Shown here piece by piece: positions 54,961 to 64,000 of a stretch of DNA of 64,000 nt (within the stretch, counting starts at the first letter, position 1; every line of letters starts with the position of its first letter). The translations under genes and the position numbers were made by a program. The notes under the pieces were generated by a model. It did no database searches and was not told where the DNA came from. It saw only the letters and a program-made list of their open reading frames with translations. Source of the stretch: Emydura subglobosa (lineage: Eukaryota > Chordata > Testudines > Chelidae); assembly GCA_007922225.1 (NCBI GenBank), contig ML680053.1, positions 11,618,870 through 11,682,869 on the forward strand. The letters run 5' to 3'.

Positions 54961-57695
54961 ATACAATACAGAAATTTGATAGTTACTTCCGTAACACCAT
55001 TTTAATTCTGGATTTACTAGTTTAGTACATGTGCCTTGCAACAGGGAAAACATTTCAATACCTTAAGGAGAAGTATCAAGTGTAATTTTTTTGCATACAA
55101 AGATAATATCAGACCTTGTAATTGTTCAGTGAATATGACTTCCTGAACAAAATAGGGCAAACATAAATCCCATGGTGTAGATTAAATTCTGGAAGATAAT
55201 CCATAGCATGAACTAAGAAGGTATGATTATAAGTCTAATAAGAGACACATGCAAAGACTGCTAAGGGAATTTATTGTTGGTTTAGTATTTACTGCATTTG
55301 TAATGTTTGTAGGAGAAGTAACCAGTCTTAAATTTCAGGATTATATACGGGTTTAATATTTAAAGATCTACTAGTATTGCTATAACATACTTTTCTAGCC
55401 TTATGTTTAAAATATATAGCTAATTATACCTTTAAAATATCTTAATTTGAATAATTCATAACCACATAATCCTCCTATTTGTTCCTCAGAGTTGTAAACG
55501 TTTATGGACCAGATTGTGCTTTGTTACATTGATGCAAACCGTTAACAGTGTAACTGAGATCAATGTTTGATCCAAGCAGCTAATTTTTGTGACTATCATT
55601 AAAAAAAAAAAAAAAAAAGTCTGGTATATCAGTATTGGAGGAAATAATGTTTTGCTCAGTATATATTTTATGGTTTTCTTTATAAAGACTTTCAGTCTGC
55701 CCTTGTGTACTTTAACTGGCTTGAAACTTTCTGTGAGTTGAGTGAACATGGTCTATAGAGGTTTAAATGTTTCAACGTTCTGTCACTTTTGGATTTCTTA
55801 GGATATATCAAATCTAATATAGTAGGTGGGTTTTTAAAATATCAAAACTTTGACAACTTGTTTATATTCTTGTGTGTTGCACGCATAATTTAAAGTGATA
55901 TTTAAAAAAGAAGTAGATAGCAGTAATTAGAATATTTGCTAATTTAAATGGCTTTCATTTCAAGTATTTAAAACATCTTTTGCTCCTTCATAACATCATG
56001 AACATAAAGGGAAATGAAAAGATTTTGTCCTTCTACACTGTATATTTTTAAGAGCTATTCCAGGCAATGTTTTGGATAAAACTGAGGCTATGCTTGTGCC
56101 TGCTGCCAAAATATGCCTCATCTTTTGTCACACAAAGTTCATATGCATGCATGGATTCATGGTTGTCATTCTTTTTAGAAGTAGTGCACAGTGCATAGTG
56201 CATTATAGTGCACAATTCTACAATTCTGATGTCTAAATGTTTAAGCATATTTGTACTGAAACATTATTAGCAATTATGGCAAAACAACACGCATTTTACG
56301 TTTAGGTATTTATTGTTAATGATTTTTAAACTAACAGTTGTATTCGGTAACATAATGTAATTATTTGGAGTATTAGCAGTAATTATGATGTTTGAGAATT
56401 CTTGTCTTCTCTGCAGCTTTTATTTCACTATTACTTTTTCCTAGGGTATGTTGTGGAAATTTTTATATGTTATATTTATCGACAAACACATGACATTTTG
56501 AAGTACATTTTTAATATAATGCACTCTTTTGATATAAGCCAGTAAACAATTAGCATTTACAGTATTCTGAATAAGTGCAAAACAATAATACAAAAACATT
56601 AGTAACATAAGTAGTTTGTCTCTTAAAAACTTGCTTAGACTAAAACTTTCTGCCAGTTTTGAATTTACCATGTTAATGATGATAAAGTTTTCTAAGTTTG
56701 TTTCCATAAAAAAAACCTAAACTGAGATGTGATAGAATCTAGAACCATTATTAGACTGAGTGCAGAACACAGGAATGATGGGAGGGAGGCGGGAGGGGAA
56801 AGCAGGGTAGCTTGAGAGAAAGGAAGAAGAGAGAGGAAGAGACGACATGTAGATTAATATCAAGAATGGAGGTATGGTTACAGAGAAGCAAGAGGACAAA
56901 GGCAGGGGAAACTACTAATTTGTTTTCTGCTCCCATATATCATAAAAATGATAAAATAATATTTTGTTAGCTAACTTAACAGACGTTATTCCCAGAACTA
57001 TGCTTACATCAGTCATTCAGGATAGTACACAGATGTTCAGCAATGATAAGGAACTGGTTGTAGTTTTACATTTTAAAAATAGCAGGAATCATTTCAGCTA
57101 CAGGGAAAAATGTGTTAAATAGAAAAGACAAATCTGGTACAGAGAAGAGGCTTTTATTTTCAGTTTGGTAGGTGCATATTACAAAAAACAAGCTGTAAGG
57201 AAAACAATTTAAATTCATTATTTTCATGCACAAAAACAGAAATCAAAACAAAACAAACTACGTTTTAACATTGAATTAAGGATGAACGTATATATCAGTA
57301 ACCTAAAGGTAAAAACATTACAGGGACATTGCAATTATCCCATACCAGGCATTATAAACGGAGGAAATTCAGTTACAATTACAATGATAAGAAATCCAAA
57401 CATGTTAAGGTAAGAAATGGACAGATAAGGTGCCCAAATAATCATAACGCTGTCATGCAGTAATGAATACATTTTTCATGTTTGTGGTACCAGATTAGAT
57501 TAAATTGATTTTTAGACACCAGATATTATCCCCTCATGATTATTAATTTCTCAGCAAATTCATTCTAAGCTCATTGAATTAAAGTGCTCTAAATTTGGGA
57601 AAGAGATGCTGCATTTTTCCTGCAAAACAAAGGGGTTGAATCAATCCTTTAAATGCAAAAGGAATTCAACCTTAACTATAGAGTCCAGCTGGTAC
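54961..57695. other. repeat-poor AT-rich DNA
   Basis: No gene recognised. It contains an 18-base A-run at about 55602. The 88-codon and 87-codon reverse frames (56441-56707 and 55486-55749) have no motif. Confidence 0.45.
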
Positions 57696-57795
57696 CTTCC
57701 CGATCCTGTGAACATTTAAACTTTAGTCACATAGACCTCAATAGGAGTATCACATGAGTAAAGCTATTCAGGAATGTGTTTGCAGTCTCAGGTGC
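57696..57795. mobile_element. palindromic mini-MITE, diverged
   Basis: TTCCCGATCCTGTGAACATTT and TGTGTTTGCAGTCTCAGG are diverged inverted ends; AGTCACATAGACCTCAATAGG and CACATGAGTAAAG lie between. Same family as 20886-20982. Confidence 0.5.
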
Positions 57796-60700
57796 TTGTT
57801 GTTATTAATTGTAAGTCCACCTCTGGACTCTCCTTACATTCCAAATCACTTGAGCACTATTCTTGTGGTTTATGATGTCATAAAGACCACTTAATGGAAT
57901 TATAACCTTTATTTATTATTGTGCTGGTCTAACTTAAAGGCACTAATGCTAAGCCATTTATTATTGCACTGAAAAGAATAGAGTGTTTTTTACTTCAGAT
58001 TACTTCAGTGAGAACTTCCTTATTCTTAACCATCCAATGCTTTTACATTTTCCTCCCTGCCTGTGCTAGTTTATCATTTGTCAGAGAAATCACCTTCCAT
58101 ATAGATTTCTTTATTTAATGAATCTGTGAAAACTCCTATTAGTTTTAATAGTGGAAGTTCAGAATGCTGTATTTCAGTTCTTTGTATTCACATTATGGGG
58201 ATCTATGCAATTTTTTTTTGGTCAGTTAAAGCCTAGATCTTACTTTATGAAAAGTAGTTTATATCAATATCACTATTTTTATAGTATGAATCATAACATG
58301 ATTAGAAGGAAAGAATGTATGTATAGAAGAATTTTAAGTCTCATGGCATTCATAAACAATATGTATCAGGAACCATCTGTTTTCCTCAAGGGCTCTTTCT
58401 ATTAAAACATTAACTACATTAATTTTTGGTTTTTTTACCCTATGTTTTTTTATGTGACATTTTTGGCAAGTTAATGTTCCTTTCATTTGTTCTGCATTTT
58501 ATTGTTTTCAATACACAAGGGATTTTTATCCATTGTAAGATCTTGCAAAACTTAGTTAAATATAGCACATTTTTGCATCAACCTCCACCCCAATTAGCCC
58601 TGTTTATTGTGAGTGCATGACTACTTAAATCTGAGAGATAGAGAAAGCTGAACCATTTCAGTTTCCAAGTGCCTGGGCATTGTGAAGGATTACATGTGAC
58701 CGTATGACTCCACTTCACTCCTAATCATCTTCACAGCGTGAAGTTATTGAGTTGTTCTGCCATGCTGAGATAGTGCTGCTTCATCTCATTCCAGCTTCTT
58801 GGGCGGAGACAACGCTGGTATTTAGACATGGCGAGGCTGACTTTTACATTGATTTACGAGTGCTTTGGAAATATCTCAGAGAGGATTTTCTGTAGTCTGT
58901 GCTTTGTAGAATTTGATCTGAAAAATATTTTAGTCCATGAACTGCAGGAAACCTTTAAAAGTAGTAGAGGTTTTTTTTTGTAGCATCATTTGCACGTATA
59001 AAAACTTGTTGGAAAACTATTTTTTGCTTGAAAAAATTACAATTTTTTGCTAGTTATTGAAAAATAAGTTCAATCATTGAAATTCACCACCATCCAGGGA
59101 GTCTTTAACAAGGCATCTTTTCTTCAGCTGTCCTGTTTGCTCTCATAGGAAACTAAAAAAACCCACCTACCACCTCAGAAAAAATCCCAACAAAACAGAA
59201 TATTATAACCATTTAAAGATGAGCTATTTCAGAGAAATGGGAGATGAACTGAAAATGTGGTAGTGTCACATTTAGTATATATCTATGGATATACAGAGAA
59301 ATTTTACTGTAGTGTCCATTTGTCATGCACTTGCTTTGCTCTTCTTTTAACAAAGATGTTTATTTTTAGGTGATCATTAAAAAGGTTATTCATTTTCCCA
59401 CTGTTTTTCTTTCCAAGTGACTTTTAAAAAAAAATTACAAGTTTATTCTTTCAACAGAGAGATTAATTTATAAAAGACTTACTTGAATTTATGACATTAG
59501 TGTGTCAAAGCACAGTTTTAGCATAATTCAAGACCCTTATGGACCTTGATCCTGCAAGCTTGTTGGCTGTACTACGAAAGAGAGCAGACAGAACCCTTGT
59601 GTGTGAATGAGGTAAGCAAGCGCTAGGCTTCATCCTCCATTTTGAACAGAATTAAGTCTGTAGCCCATTGGGCTCCTATACTCTTCTTCTGAAAAGTTCA
59701 GAAAAAAACCAACAACCCAGGGATGGTATGGGAAAATGCATGTCTTAAGAAGATGTGAGTTTAAGTGTAATCCCCAACATGCACATGTGGTGCTTAGATG
59801 TACACTCCTCTCTTAGGGTCTGATCTAAAGCCCTACTGAAGTCAATGGAGAGATTCTCATTGATTACAATGAGTATTGCACTGGGGCTTTATGGCTTAGT
59901 CCTGCTACTCTCAAGGAATAACTCATTAACAGTGAAACAGAACTCTTCTCAATGATGGATTGTGACCCTCTGGCCTGCTTATTATCTTTTACTTTGCATT
60001 TATACATGCAACTTACTACACTAGTTTTGTGTGGGATCAAGTCTTATCACATTATCCAACCACCTATTCAATGAAAAACAAATTTGCTTATATTTTACCT
60101 AGATGTGCTATACACCTAAGGTGAATGAGTGGCCTTGTTTTTTTCCAATTGGTCTGCAATGACTGAGATTTTGAGAATTTTGTAGAAGGAAGGTAATTGT
60201 TAAATTTGTGTGGCTCACCTAATGGAGTTTCTAGGCAAAGAGATAAAAAGAGGCAAATAAGTTTTATTAAATGGCATTTTCTGTTGATTCCTCATGCCAT
60301 TTTCTTCCTTTTAGCAAAACTGGATGGAAAGGGTTTTTTTTTTTTTTTCTTTTTTTCGGGGGGGGGGGGGGTAATTATTATGAGCCAGAACCAATAGTTT
60401 TTCATTTGGAAAGGTACAAAAACATGTGACAGCTTCAAACAGATTGAATGCTGAAATATAAATGTATATATGCGTTACTACAACTGACCCATCATATGAT
60501 GGACTTTCAACTAACTGTATGTCTTGTAATAGTGGAACATGATACACTAGTTATTCCATGCTGTTTTTTAGCTAAACAGAATGGTGATGTAAAGGAAGAA
60601 TAAAGATAATGGGAGTGATTAGTGTTTCATTTAAGCACTATTTTGTGATTTGTACTGTGTTCTCTCAAGCTTTGTTCAGAAAAGACTATTAAGGATGTTG

Positions 60701-62089
60701 TATGAAAGTGCTATGGTAAAAATAGAAAGAAGCCGTTTTTAATTCTACTTCACCTTTTCATATGCATTAGAAAAAATCCGGTTAAAAACTGAGAAGTGTT
60801 TTTTTGTGAATACAAATGAAGGATTACTGAAGTGCTTAACTATATATGTTTATATAGATTTAGTGAACCAGAAAAATCTGAGGATTTCATTTTTCTTTTT
60901 CTTCTAATACTGACAGGTGCTCTCCATTTTGGCTTGATCATGTTCTACATTTGCCAGTTCTGATCATTTCATTATGATCAAACTATACTGTTTTAACATG
61001 AATCTACATAATCTCTTGTTTAATATCACATATTAGTTTTCCTTTTGATCTTATCTGTCTACAGATTGCTTGGGGCTTACTAGCAGAAAAAGTTCAAGTC
61101 TCCAACAGCTGCAGTTGTGTAGGTGTAGCTAACGTGGCACAGGGCCCAACCAGCATCTGACAAATTGGTTTCTTCATTCTCATAAAGTATGTCAATTTAG
61201 AAGCAGTGGTAATACCCCTTTGCTTTACAATTTACTTATTTTAAATCTATAAAGTGACAAAGATGCAGATTTTTTAAGAGTGACCAACCGGAGTTTATAA
61301 CAAAACTAGTAATAGTTCAAAAACTATCCTAAAGCTCAGTTGATTTCAGTTATGAAAATACAACCAGGTGTTTGTGGAGTTATATGGGTTACATTGTAAT
61401 AGGATTTACTGTAGACAAAAGGGAAAGTCTTGCGTAACTTGAAATACCACAACCGTTTAATATTGTGTTTCCACTTTACAGTAAAAGGTACGTGTCTATT
61501 GGCGCATACAGTTTGGGATACTACAAATATGAGTTTGAGGAAAGTGAACTATGAATTTTATTAATGGATAGTTATATTTCTTTATACAAAGCACAAACAC
61601 CTGCTTTCAATCTAAAATGACTTTTATTTTAGATTTAAGGCAAACCATAAAGATAAAGAATGAAGATAAAATTGAATGTGAATGTGTCTGTGTAAAAGGC
61701 TGTGGCAAATCTAAGAACCAAATAGCTGTTATCTCTGCAGACAGAAATTTTAGGAATTAAAGGTACAGTTCAGAGAAAAATAAAAAGCATAACAATAGTC
61801 ACTGCTAGAATGAGACATAACTATCATAGAATTAGTTCAGACCGTTGGAATAAAGTTCATAAAGGAAGATACTGCTTGACTTTAGAGTAACCAGAGTAAT
61901 AGAGCTGTATCCTTAGCTGTGCATATACAACTCGTATTGAAATTACTGAGTATGTCATTGTGTTAGGACACTCAGATCTTGGCAACTTTCTAAAAGGAAG
62001 TGATAAGAGAACCTTAAAGCCTTGAAAATCTCTTGTTTTTTGTTTTAAAGCACAATACTTTCATTTTAAAGTGCAAAACAGTAGTCTTC
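57796..62089. other. repeat-poor AT-rich DNA
   Basis: No gene recognised. Traces: a related TCTGATCTAAAGCCC...GGGCTTTATGGC hairpin at 59819-59895 and a T-run/C/G-run at 60334-60371. Frames of up to 84 codons lack motifs. Confidence 0.45.
60334..60371. repeat. T-run/G-run homopolymer block
   Basis: T-rich stretch broken by single C bases, then about 14 G. Error-prone for sequencing; the 66-codon forward and 78-codon reverse frames crossing it are not credible. Confidence 0.95.
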
Positions 62090-63362
62090 TTCTCATGGAT
62101 TTTAAGACCAGACGGGACCATTATGATGATCTAATATGACATCTTCCATAATACTGGCGAGAGAACCTCACCCTGCTTTAAGTGTATAACTTCTGTTGAG
62201 CTATAGCCTATCTTTTTGAAAGACATCCAGTCTTGACCTAGATTGCAAGTGATGGAAAATGTACCACATCCCTAGGTAAGTTGGTGATGAGGCCCAATGA
62301 CTAATTACTTTCACTGTTAGAAAAACTGTCACCTTATTTCTAGTCTGTATTTGCATTGCTTCAGCTTCCAATCATTGTTGTGCCTTTTTCTGCTGTGTTA
62401 AAAGCTGTCTTCCCCCTGTAGGTACTTTGTACGTGTAAAATGTGATCGTTACCTCTTAACCTTCTCTTGAATAAACTAAATAGACTGAGCTTCTTTACTC
62501 ACTGTGAGACATATTTTCCAGAGCATGAATCATTCTTGTGGCTCTTTTCCGAGCCCTTTCCAGTTTTTTAACATCATTCTTGAAGTGTGGAGACCAGAAT
62601 TCTATGCATCATTCTAGCATTAATCTCACTAATGTGGCATACAGATGTAAAACCACCTTCTTTCTCCTAGTTGATATTCCTTGCTTATACATCTGAGGAT
62701 CACAGTTGCTCTCTTAGCTATAGAATCACATTGAAAGCTTATATTCAATTGGTTATCTGTCATTACCCCTAATTCTTTTTCAGAGTCAATGATTTCCAGG
62801 ATACAGTCCCCTGTCTTTTAAGTGTGACCTATATCCTTTCTTCCTAAATGTAAACTTTGTGTTAAAAACATGTTGTTCAAATGATTCCAGTTTGCCAAGC
62901 AATCCAGGTCGACTTGTCCCTGTCGTTCTTCACCACTCCACCAATTTTTGTCTCCTCTGCAAATTTCTCCAGCAATGATAGTTATTGAATAGTATTGGGT
63001 TGAGAACAGAGTCCTGGGAGAACCCCACTAGAAACACTTACATTGGAGGATGATTCTCTTACAATTGCTTTTTGGGATTGTCAGTGGAACAATTTTAATC
63101 CATTAAATATGGGCTTGGGCTACATTAATTTATTTTACAGTGCTGGGTTTTTTTTACCAGAATATCATGTGGTACTATATTAAATACGTTGCAGAATTCT
63201 GTATTATATACCAGAATATGTGTTATATATTTTTATCAACCAAACTTGTGATCTCATAAAAAAACAATACCAAGTTTCTTTGAGACCTATTTTCCATAAA
63301 ACCTTGTTAGATGACATTAATTATGCTACCATCTTTTAATTCTTTACTGATTGTGTCATATC
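62090..63362 (-). mobile_element. old CR1-clade LINE, 1.27 kb, reverse
   Basis: The 3' end (GATTTTAAGACCAGACGGG, ACCATTATGATGATCTAAT) is followed by ORF2 landmarks in order. GTACCACATCCCTAGGTAAG comes first, then CACTGTTAGAAAAACTGTC, CTTTTCCGAGCCCTTTCCAG and TCTCTTAGCTATAGAATCAC. GGGAGAACCCCACTAGAAAC, TCAACCAAACTTGTGATCTC and TTTTCCATAAAACCTTGTTAG end the series. No frame survives. Confidence 0.85.
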
Positions 63363-63837
63363 AGGCTTGGTCTACACCAAGTCTCCAAACTGTGTTTGTG
63401 GGCGGGGAGGAGGAGCGGGATGAATGTTCAGGAGGGCATTGCAGGGCCTGGGCCAACCCTCAACGGGGTATGGGGGGGGAAAAGGGAAGTATGGGAAGAA
63501 GTGCCACCCAGCCCTGCTTTGCCCCGAGCTCTGCTCTGGACCCGCTCCCCCCAGCCCCTAGCTTCGCCTTGGCCCCTGGTTGTGGTGCGAGGCCTCAACA
63601 CAAGGCCGGTGGTCGTGGGGCCTTGGCCTCCAGTTGCAGCATGAGTCTTTGGTGCACAGCCCCCCCAGTTACAGCTCTCAGCCCCTGCCTCGGCCCCCAG
63701 CTGCGGTGCCTGGCTGCGGCCTTGGCTCCTGGACCCGAGCTCCTGGCTGTAGCCTTGGCCCCTAGGGCCCCTGGCTGCCTTGGCCCCCATCTTCCGCGGT
63801 CCTTCTCCCAGCCTCAGCCCTGACTACAGTTCCCCGA
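63363..63837. repeat. GC-rich block with loose 36-40 bp repeats, probably an inserted element
   Basis: Starts AGGCTTGGTCTACACC, a MITE-type end, exactly where the reverse CR1 stops. The interior repeats GCCTTGGCCCC/GGCTGCGGCC and CCTGGCTGC phrases. The 170-codon forward and 120-codon reverse frames are low-complexity Pro/Ala/Gly products of the composition. The right end meets another CR1 at about 63838. Confidence 0.5.
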
Positions 63838-64000
63838 CTCATAGACTCTAAGGTCAGAAGGGACCAATATGGTGATCTAGTCTGACCTCCTGTACAATGC
63901 AGGCCACAGAACCCCGCCCACCCACTCCTGTAATAAACCCCTGACCTATGATTGAGTTATTAAAGTCCTCAAATCATGGTTTAAAGTCTTTAAGGTACAG
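63838..64000 (-). mobile_element. CR1 LINE 3' end, reverse, cut by the window edge
   Basis: CATAGACTCTAAGGTCAGAAGG, GACCAATATGGTGATCTAGTC, TGACCTCCTGTACAATGCAGG, ACCCACTCCTGTAATAAACC and GTTATTAAAGTCCTCAAATC. Less diverged than the copy at 1930-2725. Confidence 0.93.

Noticed and set aside
61060..61140. Possible exon after TCTGTCTACAG
   Set aside because: A pyrimidine-AG acceptor is present, but the downstream sequence has early stops and no similarity I recognise.
63311..63823. 170-codon forward ORF
   Set aside because: Begins in CR1 and crosses into a GC-rich repeat; Ala/Pro/Leu low complexity and no domain.
1..64000. CRISPR array, bacterial operon, tRNA or rRNA genes
   Set aside because: No spaced direct repeats, no cloverleaf with intact A/B boxes and no rRNA-like segment were seen. 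The repeat content is that of a vertebrate nuclear genome.

Overview
This window looks like non-coding nuclear DNA of a reptile-lineage amniote, most likely a turtle. The organism call rests on repeat content. There are many CR1 LINE copies (including the 3' ends that read CATAGA...GGTCAGAAGGGACCAT...GATCATCTAGTC on the opposite strand), Penelope-like elements with their characteristic tails, several MITE families ending in GGTCTACAC/GTGTAGACATACCC, hAT, Tigger and PIF-Harbinger DNA transposons, and isolated LTRs. I recognise no host protein-coding exon, tRNA, rRNA or CRISPR. Every ORF I can interpret is a decayed mobile-element ORF. The rest could be intergenic DNA or a very large intron.

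Layout. 0-9 kb: a GT microsatellite; a CR1 3' end split by a 502-bp hAT element with an 8-bp target-site duplication (TSD); a MIR/L2-like relic; a 1.13-kb reverse LTR flanked by GACA(T); and a long reverse CR1 (6.1-8.3 kb) split by a second hAT element. 11-16 kb: two very short Penelope-tail insertions with clean TSDs, then a 2-kb frameshifted reverse-strand gene remnant (12.86-14.83 kb) of an uncharacterised multicopy animal family. Its acidic motifs resemble a PIN/FEN1-like nuclease, followed by a Cys-rich tail; this is the least-described object here. 16-25 kb: a CR1 3' end, small MITEs and a roughly 2.9-kb PIF-Harbinger relic that appears to hold a reverse LTR. 25.2-27.5 kb: an almost full-length dead Penelope-like element with RT and C-terminal endonuclease-region relics and a tail carrying a fossil hammerhead ribozyme. 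28.8-31.1 kb: CR1 inserted by another CR1, by an unknown CpG-rich block and by a Penelope tail.

32-36.3 kb: three MITE-like copies, the last containing a 1,060-bp solo LTR (TG...CA, 5-bp TSD GGTGC) with a 40-bp tandem repeat and a long open frame. 38.3-40.6 kb: a head-to-head inverted pair of Penelope tails between 13-bp TSDs, a Penelope RT fragment with YIDD intact, and the 5' end plus ORF1 of a CR1 on the opposite strand. 41.9-44.9 kb: two forward CR1s, the second with long ORF2 segments. 45-46.3 kb: an LTR-like stretch with repeated ATGCTAAT motifs. 47.0-48.0 kb: a Tigger-like element. 48-62 kb: mostly AT-rich unique DNA with small hairpin MITEs and CR1 scraps. 62.1-64 kb: reverse CR1, a GC-rich block and a further CR1 3' end.

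The window is best read as a record of layered insertions, not as a set of cooperating genes. The nesting gives relative ages: CR1 before both hAT elements, MITE before the solo LTR, and the CR1 at 29.7-31.1 kb before a younger CR1 and a Penelope tail.
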